Part shown: piece by piece, positions 1 to 10,602 of the stretch
Position numbering within the stretch: the first letter of the stretch is position 1
Layout of the letters: every line of letters begins with the position of its first letter
From: Modestobacter sp. VKM Ac-2985
GTDB taxonomy: Bacteria > Actinomycetota > Actinomycetes > Mycobacteriales > Geodermatophilaceae
Direction of reading: 5' to 3'
NCBI RefSeq assembly: GCF_026967925.1
Contig: NZ_JAPVBI010000004.1
Location: 38,483-102,482, forward strand
Length of the DNA stretch: 64,000 bases
Notes under the pieces: model-generated
The model's database searches: none
Seen by the model: the letters and a program-made list of their open reading frames with translations, nothing else
Told to the model about the DNA's origin: nothing
Made by a program: the position numbers and the translations under genes

Positions 1-282
1 GTGCAGGCCGTGACCTACTGGGGGATCACCGATCGGGGCGCCTGGCTGGGCGCGCCGGCGGGCCTGGTGCGCGCCGACGGCACACCGAAGCCGGCCTACG
101 ACGCCCTCCGCAGTCTGGTCAAGCAGGACTGGTGGCTCGCCCCGACCCGGCTGCGGACCGACGGCGAGGGCCGGGTGGCCGTGCGCGGCTGGGCCGGCGA
201 GTACTCGGTCTCGGCGGCGGGCGGCACGGCCTCCTGGCAGCTGCGGCCTGACGCGCCGACGCCCGTGGTCACCCTCCCCTGA
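1..282 (+). CDS. endo-1,4-beta-xylanase (GH10), C-terminal fragment
   Basis: This is the last 93 codons of a gene that begins before the window; the GTG at base 1 is probably internal. The segment TYWGITDRGAWL followed by a PKPAYDALR-type end is the usual last strand and helix of a GH10 (beta/alpha)8 barrel, where the conserved Trp lines the substrate cleft. About 45 further residues follow, rich in Gly, Val and Thr, which could be a short beta-rich tail. GH10 enzymes cleave the xylan backbone, and the next three genes debranch and finish xylan oligosaccharides. The catalytic glutamates lie outside the window, so the family rests on the C-terminal motif and the context. Confidence 0.75.
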   Translation: MQAVTYWGITDRGAWLGAPAGLVRADGTPKPAYDALRSLVKQDWWLAPTRLRTDGEGRVAVRGWAGEYSVSAAGGTASWQLRPDAPTPVVTLP

Positions 283-398
283 CCGCACAGACCTCGGGGC
301 CGGGGCAGGATGGAGCACCTGCCGCAGCCGTCCCCGGCACAGGCGGCTCCTCGGATCGCCGCACCAGCACACACGACACAGGACGGACTCTCGCAAGC

Positions 399-2741
399 AT
401 GGTCACGAACGCCGACAACGGCCCTGCGCTCTGGCGCGACCCGGACATCCGGGCCGAGGACAGGGTGGCGGACCTCCTCCGCCGGATGACGCTGGAGGAG
501 AAGATCGCCCAGCTCTACGGCGTGTGGGTGGGCATCGACGCGACCGGGGGTGAGGTCGCCCCGCACCAGCACGAGATGGCCGCGGCGCCGGTGGACTGGG
601 ACGAGCTGATCCGCAGCGGACTCGGCCAGCTGACCAGGCCGTTCGGCACGGCACCGGTGGACCCGCTGGTGGGGGCCAAGGGGCTGGCGGAGAGCCAGCG
701 GCAGATCATGGCCGCCGGCCGCTTCGGCATCCCCGCGCTGGTGCACGAGGAGTGCCTCACCGGGCTGGCCGCGTGGACGGCGACCGTCTTCCCCTCTCCG
801 CTGTGCTGGGCGGCCAGCTTCGACCCGGAGCTCGTGCAGCGCATGGGCGCCCTCATCGGGGACAACATGCGCCGGCTCGGCGTCCACCAGGGGCTGGCCC
901 CGGTGCTCGACGTCGCCCGCGACCTGCGCTGGGGCCGGGTCGAGGAGACCATGGGCGAGGACCCGCACCTGGTGGGCACGATCGGCAGCGCCTACGTCCG
1001 CGGCCTGGAGTCCAGCGGCATCGTCGCGACGCTCAAGCACTTCGTCGGCTACTCCGCCTCACGGGCCGGCCGCAACCTCGCGCCGGTCTCCGCCGGGCCG
1101 CGGGAGATCGCCGACGTGTTCCTCCCGCCGTTCGAGATGGCCCTCAAGGCCGGGGCGCGGTCGGTCATGAACTCCTACACCGACATCGACGGGGTGCCCT
1201 CGGCAGGGGACCCGGCACTGCTGACGTCGCTGCTCCGCGAGGCCTACGGGTTCACCGGGACCGTCGTCGCCGACTACTTCTCGATCGCCTTCCTCCAGGC
1301 CCTGCACGGTGTCGCCGGCTCGCCGGGGGAGGCCGCCGGGCTCGCCCTCGAGGCCGGGATCGACGTGGAGCTGCCCACGGTGAGCTGCTTCGGCCAGCCC
1401 CTGGTCGACGCGGTCCGCAGCGGTGCGGTGGACGAGGCACTGGTCGACCGGGCGCTGCGCCGCGTGCTGCTGCAGAAGTGCGAGCTCGGCCTGCTCGACG
1501 CCGACTGGTCGCCGGACGCGCCGGCGGTCCTGGACGGGGCCGTCGCGCTCGACTCCGCCGAGTCGCGGGCAGTGGCCGGCGAGCTCGCCCGCCGCTCGAC
1601 CGTGCTGTTGGCCAACGACGGGACGCTGCCCCTGCGACCCGCGGCGAAGCTGGCGGTGGTGGGTCCCCGCGCCGACACCGCCCAGGCGATGCTCGGCTGC
1701 TACTCCTTCCCGATGCACGTGGGCGTGCACCACCCGGACGTGGCGGTGGGCGTCGACATCCCGACGCTCGCCGAGGCGCTGAAGGCCGCGCCGGAGGCCT
1801 ACGACGTCGTCGTGGCGCAGGGCTGCCCGGTGGTGGGCGGGGACGACGACTCGATCGCGGCCGCTGCGCGCGCTGCGGCCGAGGCCGACGTGTGCGTCGC
1901 CGTCCTCGGCGACCAGGCGGGCCTGTTCGGCAACGGCACCTCCGGTGAGGGCTGCGACGCCGTCGACCTCCGGCTCCCGGGCCGCCAGGAGGAGCTGCTG
2001 GAGGCGCTGCTGGCGACCGGCACCCCGGTGGTCCTCGTCCTGCTGGTCGGCCGTCCCTACGAGCTGTCCCGTCAGATCGACCGGCTCGCCGCGGTCGTGT
2101 GCGGCTTCTTCCCCGGCGAGGAGGGGGGCCCCGCCCTCGCCGACGTCCTCAGCGGACGGGTCTCCCCGTCGGGTCGGCTGCCGGTCAGCTTCCCCCGCAC
2201 CGGCAGCAGCCAGCCCGGGACCTACCTCGCCGCGGCCCTCGGCCGGCTCACCGACGTGAGCAGTGTCGACCCGACGCCGCTGTTCCCGTTCGGGCACGGT
2301 CTGGGGTACGGCGCAGCGACCTGGGGCGACGTCCGGCTGGGCACCGGCGCGGAGTGGGACACCGCCGGGACCAGCGAGGTGACGGTCGAGCTGCGCAACG
2401 ACACCGACCGGGAGGTCACCGAGGTGGTGCAGGTGTACCTGCACGACGTGGCCGCCGACGTGGTCCGGCCCGTGCAGGCACTGGTGGCCGCCCAGCGGGT
2501 CGACCTCGCGGCGGGCGGTGCGGCGACCGTGCGCTTCCGGCTGCACGCCGACCTCACCTCCTTCACGGGCCGCGACGGCGCACGCATCGTCGAGCCGGGC
2601 GAGGTGGAGCTCCGGGTGGGCGCGTCGAGCACCGACGTGCGGCAGGTCCTCCGGTGCACCCTCACCGGCAGCCGCCGCACCGTCGGGTTCGAGCGGCAGC
2701 TGCACCCCGAGACGGTGGTCGAGCAGCGGCACGGCGGCTGA
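399..2741 (+). CDS. GH3 beta-xylosidase/beta-glucosidase
   Basis: The 780-residue protein has the full GH3 layout: a TIM barrel (about residues 20-340), an alpha/beta sandwich (about 395-620) and a C-terminal fibronectin III-like domain. The nucleophile is predicted as Asp292 in VVADYF, and the acid/base region has Glu517 in GEGCDAV. The KHF segment and RWGRVEETMGEDP are typical GH3 barrel motifs. No signal peptide is visible, so it probably acts on imported xylooligosaccharides in the cytoplasm. It begins 116 bases after the xylanase gene, and its stop overlaps the next start as TGATG, implying translational coupling. Beta-xylosidase is preferred because of the neighbours; the sequence alone does not exclude beta-glucosidase or arabinosidase. 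Confidence 0.88.
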   Translation: MVTNADNGPALWRDPDIRAEDRVADLLRRMTLEEKIAQLYGVWVGIDATGGEVAPHQHEMAAAPVDWDELIRSGLGQLTRPFGTAPVDPLVGAKGLAESQRQIMAAGRFGIPALVHEECLTGLAAWTATVFPSPLCWAASFDPELVQRMGALIGDNMRRLGVHQGLAPVLDVARDLRWGRVEETMGEDPHLVGTIGSAYVRGLESSGIVATLKHFVGYSASRAGRNLAPVSAGPREIADVFLPPFEMALKAGARSVMNSYTDIDGVPSAGDPALLTSLLREAYGFTGTVVADYFSIAFLQALHGVAGSPGEAAGLALEAGIDVELPTVSCFGQPLVDAVRSGAVDEALVDRALRRVLLQKCELGLLDADWSPDAPAVLDGAVALDSAESRAVAGELARRSTVLLANDGTLPLRPAAKLAVVGPRADTAQAMLGCYSFPMHVGVHHPDVAVGVDIPTLAEALKAAPEAYDVVVAQGCPVVGGDDDSIAAAARAAAEADVCVAVLGDQAGLFGNGTSGEGCDAVDLRLPGRQEELLEALLATGTPVVLVLLVGRPYELSRQIDRLAAVVCGFFPGEEGGPALADVLSGRVSPSGRLPVSFPRTGSSQPGTYLAAALGRLTDVSSVDPTPLFPFGHGLGYGAATWGDVRLGTGAEWDTAGTSEVTVELRNDTDREVTEVVQVYLHDVAADVVRPVQALVAAQRVDLAAGGAATVRFRLHADLTSFTGRDGARIVEPGEVELRVGASSTDVRQVLRCTLTGSRRTVGFERQLHPETVVEQRHGG

Positions 2742-3766
2742 TGCCGCACACCGACCTCCCCCTGGAGGAACTCCGGCGCTACACCCCGCACCTGCCCGCG
2801 CCGGAGGACCTCCAGGACTTCTGGGACGCCACCCTGACGGAGGCCGGACAGTGGCCACTGGACGCGTCCTGGACACCGGTCGACTCCGGGCTGGTGACCG
2901 TCGAGACCTTCGACGTGTCGTTCGCCGGTGCGGGTGGCTCGCCGGTGCGCGCCTGGCTGCACCTGCCGGCCCGTGCGCTGCGCGGGGACGGGCGGTTGCC
3001 CGGGGTGGTCCAGTTCCAGGGCTACAACGGCGGCCGCGGGCTGCCGCACGAGCACGTCTTCTGGGCCTCGGCGGGGTTCGCCCACCTGGTGGTCGACACC
3101 CGTGGTCAGGGCAGCGGCTGGACGGTGGGGGACACCGGTGACCCGGTGGGCTCGGCCGCCGCGCAGCCGGGGTTCCTGACCCGGGGGGTGCTGTCGCCGC
3201 ACGAGTACTACTACCGGCGGGTGTACACCGACGCCGTCCGGGCCCTGGACGTGCTGCGCGGCCATCCGGAGGTCGACGGCGACCGGGTCGCGGTGACCGG
3301 CACCAGCCAGGGCGGTGGGATCGCGCTGGCCGTCTCGGCGTTCGCGCCGGGGGTGCGGGCGGTCATGCCCGACGTGCCGTTCCTCTGCGACTTCCCACGT
3401 GCCACGCGCATCGCCCCGGGCGATCCGTACGGGGAGATCGTCCGGTACCTCAAGGCCCACCGCGACCACGGGGACCGCGTCTTCGCGACGTTGAGCTACT
3501 TCGACGCTGCGGTGCTCGCCCGCCGGGCCTCGGCTCCGGCCCTGTTCTCCGTGGCGCTCATGGACCAGATCTGCCCGCCGTCCACGGTGTTCGCGGCCTA
3601 CCACGCGTACGGCGGCCCCAAGGAGATCCGGGTCTACCCGTACAACGACCACGAGGGCGGCGAGGTCCACCAGCAGCGGGAGCAGCTCACCTGGCTGCGC
3701 GACCTGCTCCGGGTGCCCGGCCCGGTGGTGGCCGAGCCGGCCACCACACACTCGAAGGGGAACTGA
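2741..3766 (+). CDS. CE7 acetyl xylan esterase / cephalosporin-C deacetylase
   Basis: This alpha/beta hydrolase of 341 residues removes acetyl groups from xylooligosaccharides. The nucleophile is Ser189 in GTSQGG, and Asp275 (ALMDQICPP) and His304 (NDHEGG) complete the triad; this spacing matches characterised CE7 enzymes. The RGQG motif that shapes the oxyanion region is present near residue 120. No signal peptide is seen, as usual for cytoplasmic CE7 enzymes acting on short imported substrates. The ATG at 2741 was chosen because it overlaps the previous stop by one base (TGATG); the open frame extends much further upstream but only as a shadow of the GH3 gene. The stop again overlaps the next start by one base. 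Confidence 0.88.
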   Translation: MPHTDLPLEELRRYTPHLPAPEDLQDFWDATLTEAGQWPLDASWTPVDSGLVTVETFDVSFAGAGGSPVRAWLHLPARALRGDGRLPGVVQFQGYNGGRGLPHEHVFWASAGFAHLVVDTRGQGSGWTVGDTGDPVGSAAAQPGFLTRGVLSPHEYYYRRVYTDAVRALDVLRGHPEVDGDRVAVTGTSQGGGIALAVSAFAPGVRAVMPDVPFLCDFPRATRIAPGDPYGEIVRYLKAHRDHGDRVFATLSYFDAAVLARRASAPALFSVALMDQICPPSTVFAAYHAYGGPKEIRVYPYNDHEGGEVHQQREQLTWLRDLLRVPGPVVAEPATTHSKGN

Positions 3767-5274
3767 TGCTCCGCGCACGTCTCACGCTGGACCCGGCGCG
3801 CTCGGTGGGCCCGGTGTCCCGGCGGCTCTTCGGCGCCTTCGTCGAGCACATGGGCCGTGGGGTGTACGGCGGCATCCACTCGCCGGAGCACCCGACGGCG
3901 GACGAGGACGGGTTCCGCCGGGACGTGATCGAGCTGGTCAGGGAGCTGGGGGTGACGACGGTCCGGTACCCCGGGGGCAACTTCGTCTCCGGTTTCCGGT
4001 GGGAGGACAGCGTCGGGCCGCGCAGCCAGCGCCCCGTGCGGCTCAACCTGGCCTGGCACAGCACGGAGACCAACGAGGTCGGCCTGCACGAGTTCGCCTC
4101 GTGGCTGGAGAAGGTCGACGCCGAGCTGATGCTCGCGGTTAACCTCGGCACCCGAGGCACCCTCGAGGCGCTCGACCTGCTGGAGTACACCAACGTGCCC
4201 GCCGGCACGGCGCTCGCGGAGCAGCGGATCCGCAACGGGCGCGCGCAGCCGTTCGACGTGCGGATGTGGTGCCTGGGCAACGAGATGGACGGTCCCTGGC
4301 AGCTCGGCCAGCGGTCCGCCGAGGACTACGGCAAGCTCGCCGCCCAGACCGCCAAGGCCATGCGCCAGGTCGACCCCGACCTGGAGCTCGTCGCCTGCGG
4401 CTCCTCGGGCGCGGGCATGCCCACCTTCGGGGAGTGGGAGCGGGTCGTGCTCACCCACGCCTACGACGACGTGGACTTCATCTCCTGCCACGCCTACTAC
4501 GAGGAGAAGGACGGCGACCTGGACTCGTTCCTGGCCTCCGCGACCGCCACCGACCACTTCATCGAGACGGTCGTCGCCACGGCCGACCACGTGGGGTCGG
4601 TGCGCAGGAGCTCGAAGCGGATGGAGATCTCCTTCGACGAGTGGAACGTCTGGTACGCCTCGAGGGTCCAGGCGGGCCTGCCGAAGCGGATCGACGACTG
4701 GCCGGTCGCGCCGGCCATCAGCGAGGAGCCCTACACCGTGGCGGACGGAGTCGTCGTCGGGAACGTCCTGATGTCGCTGATCCGCCACGCGGACCGCGTG
4801 ACCAGCGCCTCGATGGCCCAGCTGGTCAACGTGATCGCGCCGATCGCCGCCGAGCCGCAGGGGCCGGCGTGGCGCAAGTCGACGTTCTTCCCCTTCGCCA
4901 CCACCGCCCGGCTGGCGCGTGGCACCGCCCTCCAGGTGGAGGTCGACGGCCCGGGCCACGTCACCGCCGAGCACGGTGAGGTGCCCCTGGTCGACGCTGC
5001 GGCCACCGCCGACGTCGACGCGGGCGTGGCGGCGCTGTTCCTGGTGAACCGGTCGCAGACCGAGGACGCAGAGGTCTCCGTGGACGTGTCGGCGCTCGGC
5101 GTGGGCACCGTCGAGGAGGCGCTGACGCTGTCCGACCCGGACCCGCACGCCGCCAACACCAGCGCGCAGCCGGCGCGGGTCGGGTTGCGGCCGAACCTGC
5201 GGGTGACGGTGGCGGACGGCACCCTGCGCATCACGCTGCCGCCCGTCTCGTGGACGGCGGTGTCCCTGCGCTGA
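3766..5274 (+). CDS. abfA: GH51 alpha-L-arabinofuranosidase
   Basis: The protein has 502 residues, the usual length of GH51 intracellular arabinofuranosidases, which remove arabinose side chains from arabinoxylan fragments. Visible features are the N-terminal SRRLFGAFVEHMGRGVYGG segment, RYPGGNFVSG, the acid/base Glu173 in GNEMDG and the nucleophile Glu292 in FDEWNVWY. A C-terminal beta-sandwich follows the barrel. It is the last gene of the coupled GH3-CE7-GH51 set, with a one-base overlap with the esterase stop. The next gene is convergent, with a 9-bp stem-loop between them. Together the enzymes would turn acetylated arabinoxylan fragments into xylose and arabinose. Confidence 0.92.
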   Translation: MLRARLTLDPARSVGPVSRRLFGAFVEHMGRGVYGGIHSPEHPTADEDGFRRDVIELVRELGVTTVRYPGGNFVSGFRWEDSVGPRSQRPVRLNLAWHSTETNEVGLHEFASWLEKVDAELMLAVNLGTRGTLEALDLLEYTNVPAGTALAEQRIRNGRAQPFDVRMWCLGNEMDGPWQLGQRSAEDYGKLAAQTAKAMRQVDPDLELVACGSSGAGMPTFGEWERVVLTHAYDDVDFISCHAYYEEKDGDLDSFLASATATDHFIETVVATADHVGSVRRSSKRMEISFDEWNVWYASRVQAGLPKRIDDWPVAPAISEEPYTVADGVVVGNVLMSLIRHADRVTSASMAQLVNVIAPIAAEPQGPAWRKSTFFPFATTARLARGTALQVEVDGPGHVTAEHGEVPLVDAAATADVDAGVAALFLVNRSQTEDAEVSVDVSALGVGTVEEALTLSDPDPHAANTSAQPARVGLRPNLRVTVADGTLRITLPPVSWTAVSLR

Positions 5275-5281
5275 GCACGGC

Positions 5282-5314
5282 CGCCGGGACCTGCGAGGGC
5301 GGGCAGTCCCGGCG
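5282..5314. terminator. stem-loop between convergent abfA and LacI gene
   Basis: Bases 5282-5290 pair perfectly with 5306-5314 (9 bp) around a 15-base loop. It lies between two convergent genes and has no T-tract, as is common in high-GC actinobacteria. It is a modest candidate for a shared terminator. Confidence 0.4.
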
Positions 5315-5331
5315 CCCGGCCTCCCGGGGGC

Positions 5332-6318
5332 TCAGCTGGGGCGGGCGGTGGACGCCCGGAGCACCAGGTGCGTGGCCAGCTCGACCCGCTGGGTCTCCAG
5401 CCGGGCGCCGGTGATGAGGTCGTGGAGCATGCGGCCGGCCATGCGCCCCATGTCGGCCAGGGGTTGCCGCACGGTGGTCAGCGGCGGTGAGGACCACCGG
5501 GCCATCGGCAGGTCGTCGAAGCCGATCACGCTCACGTCGCCCGGTACGGACAGGCCGGCCTTGCGTGCGGCCTCCAGCACGCCGAAGGCCTGCTCGTCGC
5601 TGCCGGCGAAGACGGCGGTGGGGCGATCGGTCAGCCCCAGCACCACCTGCGCCTGCTCGTACCCGCCCGCGTGGTGGAAGTTGCCGTGCCGGACCAGCGC
5701 CGGGTCGAAGGGGATGCCGGCCCGATCGAGGGCCGCCCGGTAGCCGTCGATGCGTGCCCGGCTGCAGAGGTAGTCCTCCGGCCCGCCGATCACGGCGATC
5801 CGGCGGTGCCCGAGCTCGATCAGGTGGTCGGTCGCGGCGAGGCCGCCGGACCAGTTGGTGGCACCGACGCTGGGCACCTCCTGACCGGGCGTGTCGACCG
5901 GGTCGATGACGACGACCGGCAGCTTGCCGCCGCCCAGCCGCCGCTGGTCGGCCGCGGTCAGGCGGGAGGTGACCACGATGGCGCCCTGGCGACCCCCGGT
6001 GATCAGCTCCTGGACCCAGTCCCCGGCGGAGGACCGGGTCGTGACCACGACCTCGAGGTCGGCCTCGGTCACGCCCCGCAGGATCTCCATCGCCCACGGG
6101 CTGTCCAGCGCGGTGAAGACCACGTCGACGAGTGGGCGGGCCGGCGGCCTGGGCGACAGGGGGACGTACTCGTACTGCTCGAGGACCTGCTGGACGTGTG
6201 CCCGGGTGGCGGCCGCGACGTCCTGCTTGCCGTTGAGCACCTTGGACACCGTCGGCAAGGACACCCCCGCTGCGGCGGCGATCACCGCCAGGGTGGGTCG
6301 GTTCGGCTGCTGTGTCAC
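5332..6318 (-). CDS. LacI-family regulator of the xylan/xylose genes
   Basis: This is a 328-residue LacI/GalR repressor. The N-terminal HTH (LAVIAAAAGVSLPTVSKVLN) is followed by a periplasmic-binding-protein-like effector domain. The GTG at 6318 was chosen: it is preceded by AGGAGG at good spacing and puts the HTH at residue 10, while the open frame continues upstream only as non-homologous arginine-rich sequence. It sits between the arabinoxylan hydrolase genes and the divergent xylA, so it probably senses xylose or a xylooligosaccharide and represses both sides. A CGAAA-N3-TTTCG palindrome in front of it could be an autoregulatory operator. The effector cannot be read from sequence. Confidence 0.88.
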   Translation of the reverse strand: MTQQPNRPTLAVIAAAAGVSLPTVSKVLNGKQDVAAATRAHVQQVLEQYEYVPLSPRPPARPLVDVVFTALDSPWAMEILRGVTEADLEVVVTTRSSAGDWVQELITGGRQGAIVVTSRLTAADQRRLGGGKLPVVVIDPVDTPGQEVPSVGATNWSGGLAATDHLIELGHRRIAVIGGPEDYLCSRARIDGYRAALDRAGIPFDPALVRHGNFHHAGGYEQAQVVLGLTDRPTAVFAGSDEQAFGVLEAARKAGLSVPGDVSVIGFDDLPMARWSSPPLTTVRQPLADMGRMAGRMLHDLITGARLETQRVELATHLVLRASTARPS

Positions 6319-6380
6319 GGGGCCTCCTGGGTCGTGCCGCGATGCCTGGCCCGGCTGGACGCCGGGTGCCGGCCCGGGTG

Positions 6381-6409
6381 ATCGTAACTTCGACCCGCTT
6401 TTCTCGAAA
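6381..6409 (-). promoter_or_regulatory. putative promoter of the xylan LacI gene
   Basis: Read on the minus strand, TTTCGA (6409-6404) and TACGAT (6386-6381) are separated by 17 bases. The -10 fits TANNNT; the -35 is weak. The operator-like palindrome at 6405-6417 overlaps the -35, which would give autorepression. Confidence 0.4.
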
Positions 6410-6417
6410 GAGTTTCG
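6405..6417. promoter_or_regulatory. CGAAA-N3-TTTCG palindromic operator
   Basis: CGAAAGAGTTTCG is a perfect 5+5 inverted repeat around a 3-base spacer. Palindromes of GAAA and TTTC halves are described before xylanase genes of actinomycetes and are bound by LacI-type regulators. It lies about 90 bases upstream of the LacI start, in the shared LacI/xylA control region. Confidence 0.55.
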
Positions 6418-6540
6418 GAGCCTGTGCACCCGCAGGGGTCCTCGGCGTGCCTCTCGGCCGCGACGGAGGCGATCGAACGGCGGGCGGAGTGGGGGTCTGC
6501 CTCGGTGGCGTCCGCGCATTGACGGGTTCGAGTGGCGCCG

Positions 6541-6569
6541 TTGACACGGAACTCACCGCGTCTTACGTT
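6541..6569 (+). promoter_or_regulatory. putative xylA promoter (TTGACA-17-TACGTT)
   Basis: TTGACA at 6541-6546 and TACGTT at 6564-6569 are 17 bases apart, a good fit to the housekeeping sigma consensus. CGAAA (6572-6576) and TTTCG (6589-6593) follow immediately and may form a loosely spaced operator at the transcription start. Confidence 0.6.
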
Positions 6570-6780
6570 GTCGAAAACCGCCCGCAACTTTCGGGCCGCA
6601 CTGCTGGAACGGTAGGTCGATCGGGGTCGCTGACTCCCGGCCGGCCGGCGGGGTGACACTGTCGGTGTCGTCCTCGCCGGCGAGGAACTGATCGCCCGTC
6701 GCAGCACCCGCCGGCTCGGTCCCACGCCGTCCGGCGGGGACGTCGTCTCCTGCTCCAGAGTCCTTGAGAGGAACCGCCCG

Positions 6781-7971
6781 ATGCCCGATCTCACGCCCAC
6801 CCGCGAGGACAAGTTCACCTTCGGCCTGTGGACCGTCGGCTGGCCGGCCGCGGACCCGTTCGGCACCGCCACCCGTGAGCCGGTGGACGTCGTCGAGTCG
6901 GTGCACCGCCTCGCCGAGATCGGTGCCTACGGCGTCACCTTCCACGACGACGACGTGATCCCCTTCGGCAGCGACACCGCTGCCCGGGACGCGCACATCA
7001 AGCGCTTCCGCGCCGCGATCGACGAGACCGGCCTGGTCGTCCCGATGGTGACCACCAACCTGTTCACCCACCCGGTGTTCAAGGAGGGTGGCCTGACCGC
7101 CAACGACCGCGAAGTGCGTCGCTATGCGATGCGCAAGGTCATGCGGAACATGGACCTGGCGGCCGAGCTGGGCGCGCAGACCTACGTGCTGTGGGGCGGC
7201 CGTGAGGGCGCCGAGGTCGACATGGCCAAGGACCTGATCGCCGCGCTGGACCGCTACGCCGAGTCCATCGACACCCTGGCCGCCTACTCGGAGGCCCGCG
7301 GCTACGGCCTGAAGTTCGCCCTGGAGCCCAAGCCGAACGAGCCCCGCGGCGACATCTTCCTGCCCACGATCGGGCACGCCCTGGGCTTCATCGCCAAGCT
7401 CGAGCACTCGCACCTGGTGGGCCTGAACCCGGAGACCGGGCACGAGCAGATGGCGAACCTGAACTTCACCCACGGCATCGCCGAGGCGCTGTGGGCCGGC
7501 AAGCTGTTCCACATCGACCTCAACGGCCAGCACGGCCCGAAGTTCGACCAGGACCTGGTCTTCGGTCACGGCGACCTGCTGCAGGCCTTCTCCACCGTCG
7601 ACCTGCTGGAGAACGGCGGCGTCGACGGCGCCCCGGCCTACGACGGCCCGCGGCACTTCGACTACAAGCCGCTGCGCACCGAGGACATGGACGGCGTGTG
7701 GCGCTCGGCCGCGGCCAACATCCGCACCTACCTGCTGCTCAAGGAGCGCGCCGCGGCGTTCCGGGCCGACCCGGAGGTGCAGGAGGCGCTGGCCGCTGCG
7801 CGGGTGCCCGAGCTGCGCCAGCCCACCCTCGCCGCCGGCGAGACCTTCGAGGACCTGCTGGCCGACCGCTCCGCGTTCGAGGACTTCGACGCCGAGGCCG
7901 TGGCCAAGCGCGGTGCGGGCGTCGTCCGGGTCGACCAGCTGATGATCGAGCACCTGCTCGGCGCCCGCTGA
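6781..7971 (+). CDS. xylA: xylose isomerase
   Basis: This 396-residue enzyme converts D-xylose to D-xylulose. It has the actinobacterial (class I, short) xylose isomerase layout with the N-terminal segment [12 protein letters not shown], His55 and Asp58 in TFHDDD, the metal-binding run [12 protein letters not shown], and [18 protein letters not shown] and HFDYKPLR. Length and motifs match Streptomyces enzymes throughout. A GAGAGGA ribosome binding site stands 8 bases before the ATG. It heads a co-directional xylA-xylB pair (37-base gap) opposite the LacI regulator. Confidence 0.97.
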   Translation: MPDLTPTREDKFTFGLWTVGWPAADPFGTATREPVDVVESVHRLAEIGAYGVTFHDDDVIPFGSDTAARDAHIKRFRAAIDETGLVVPMVTTNLFTHPVFKEGGLTANDREVRRYAMRKVMRNMDLAAELGAQTYVLWGGREGAEVDMAKDLIAALDRYAESIDTLAAYSEARGYGLKFALEPKPNEPRGDIFLPTIGHALGFIAKLEHSHLVGLNPETGHEQMANLNFTHGIAEALWAGKLFHIDLNGQHGPKFDQDLVFGHGDLLQAFSTVDLLENGGVDGAPAYDGPRHFDYKPLRTEDMDGVWRSAAANIRTYLLLKERAAAFRADPEVQEALAAARVPELRQPTLAAGETFEDLLADRSAFEDFDAEAVAKRGAGVVRVDQLMIEHLLGAR

Positions 7972-8008
7972 GCTGACCGGCGACCGCAGAGAGCAGCAGG
8001 AGCAGGTC

Positions 8009-9430
8009 ATGACACTGGTGGCGGGGGTCGACTCGTCGACCCAGTCGTGCAAGGTCGTCGTCCGGGACGCCGAGACGGGTCGTCTGGTCCGGGAGGGCAG
8101 GGCGAGCCACCCGGAGGGCACCGAGGTCGACCCCGCCGCCTGGGAGGCGGCGCTGCGGACGGCGATCGACGAGGCCGGTGGCCTCGCCGACGTCGCCGCG
8201 GTCGCCGTCGGCGGGCAGCAGCACGGGATGGTGTGCCTGGACTCCGACGGCGAGGTCGTCCGTCCGGCGCTGCTGTGGAACGACACCCGCTCCGCCCAGG
8301 CCGCCACCGACCTCACCGCCGAGCTCGGCGGCGGGCAGGCGTGGGCCGACGCCGTCGGCCTGGTGCCGGTGGCGTCGTTCACCGTCACCAAGCTGCGCTG
8401 GCTGGCCGAGCACGAGCCGGAGAACGCGGCCCGGACGGCGGCGGTCTGCCTCCCGCACGACTGGCTCACCTGGCGGCTGGCCGGCTCGTCCGGACTGGAC
8501 GCCCTGGTCACCGACCGGGGCGACGCCAGCGGCACCGGCTACTGGTCCCCGTTCACCGGGGAGTACCGGACCGACCTGCTGGAGCGGGCGTTCGGCGGCC
8601 GCACCCCGGTGCTGCCCCGTGTCCTCGGCCCGGCCGACCGGGCCGGCGTCGTGGCGGCGGGTGCGCTCGCCGCCGACGGCGGCGCCGTCCTCGGTCCGGG
8701 GACCGGCGACAACGCCGCCGCGGCGCTCGGCATCAACGCCGAGCCCGGCGACGTCGTCCTCTCCATCGGCACCTCCGGTGTCGTCTCCACCGTCTCCACC
8801 ACCCCGTCGGCCGACCCGAGCGGCACCGTCGCCGGGTTCGCCGACGCCACCGGCAACTTCCTGCCCCTGGTCGTCACGCTCAACGCCGCCCGGGTGCTGG
8901 ACGCGACGGCCCGCCTCCTCGGGGTGGACCACGACGAGCTGTCCCGGCTGGCGCTGACCGCGCCCGCCGGCTCCGGCGGCCTGGTCCTGGTCCCCTTCCT
9001 GGAGGGGGAGCGGACGCCGGACAAGCCGCACGCCACCGGTGCGCTGCACGGGCTGACCCTGTCGACGGCCGATCCCGCGCACCTGGCGCGCGCCGCGGTG
9101 GAGGGGCTGCTGTGCGGCCTGGCCGACGGGCTCGAGGCGATCGCCGCCCAGGGCAACCCGGTGCGCCGGGTGCTCCTGGTCGGTGGCGGCGCGCGCTCCG
9201 AGGCAGTGCGCCGGCTGGCCCCTGCGGTGCTCGGCGTGCCGGTGCTGGTGCCGCCGCCGGGGGAGTACGTCGCCGACGGTGCCGCCCGCCAGGCGGCGTG
9301 GGTGCTCGCCGGTGGGGACGCCCCGCCGACCTGGCCCGCCACCAGCACGCAGACCTACCAGGCGGACCCGGTCCCGTTCGTGCGCGAGCGGTACGCCGAG
9401 GTCCGGGAGATGACCGCCGACCGCGGGTGA
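8009..9430 (+). CDS. xylB: xylulokinase
   Basis: This is a 473-residue FGGY-family kinase. Motifs include the phosphate-binding start [19 protein letters not shown] (sugar contact, typical of xylulokinases), [18 protein letters not shown] around the predicted catalytic Asp, and the C-terminal [10 protein letters not shown]. It phosphorylates D-xylulose and feeds the pentose phosphate pathway. The ATG at 8009 follows a CAGGAG ribosome binding site. It lies directly downstream of xylA. The second FGGY kinase of the window (47985-49532) carries gluconokinase-like motifs instead. Confidence 0.95.
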   Translation: MTLVAGVDSSTQSCKVVVRDAETGRLVREGRASHPEGTEVDPAAWEAALRTAIDEAGGLADVAAVAVGGQQHGMVCLDSDGEVVRPALLWNDTRSAQAATDLTAELGGGQAWADAVGLVPVASFTVTKLRWLAEHEPENAARTAAVCLPHDWLTWRLAGSSGLDALVTDRGDASGTGYWSPFTGEYRTDLLERAFGGRTPVLPRVLGPADRAGVVAAGALAADGGAVLGPGTGDNAAAALGINAEPGDVVLSIGTSGVVSTVSTTPSADPSGTVAGFADATGNFLPLVVTLNAARVLDATARLLGVDHDELSRLALTAPAGSGGLVLVPFLEGERTPDKPHATGALHGLTLSTADPAHLARAAVEGLLCGLADGLEAIAAQGNPVRRVLLVGGGARSEAVRRLAPAVLGVPVLVPPPGEYVADGAARQAAWVLAGGDAPPTWPATSTQTYQADPVPFVRERYAEVREMTADRG

Positions 9431-9463
9431 GCTCCCGACGCCGCCGCGAGGCGGTGGAACATG

Positions 9464-9492
9464 CACGGCACCACCACGTCCACGGCACCACC
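9464..9492. repeat. 12-bp direct repeat upstream of the MsiK-like gene
   Basis: CACGGCACCACC occurs at 9464-9475 and again at 9481-9492, 17 bases apart, just after a small CCGCC/GGCGG stem-loop at 9441-9454. The pair lies in the 104-base gap between xylB and the ATPase gene. It could be a regulator binding site or chance in GC-rich DNA. Confidence 0.3.
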
Positions 9493-9534
9493 CACTCGGA
9501 TCGTCCGGCACGTTCCTGCCGGTAGGAGGACACC

Positions 9535-10598
<1,064 letters not shown>

Positions 10599-10602
<4 letters not shown>

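Larger units (their letters stand above)
6319..6780. other. intergenic region between divergent LacI gene and xylA
   Basis: These 462 bases hold no convincing gene; the open frames across them are arginine-rich and unlike known proteins. They contain a CGAAA palindrome with a LacI-side promoter near 6381-6417 and a good xylA promoter at 6541-6569. That leaves a 5' leader of about 200 bases before xylA. The leader contains CGAAA and TTTCG boxes about 12 bases apart just after the -10 element. Confidence 0.6.
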
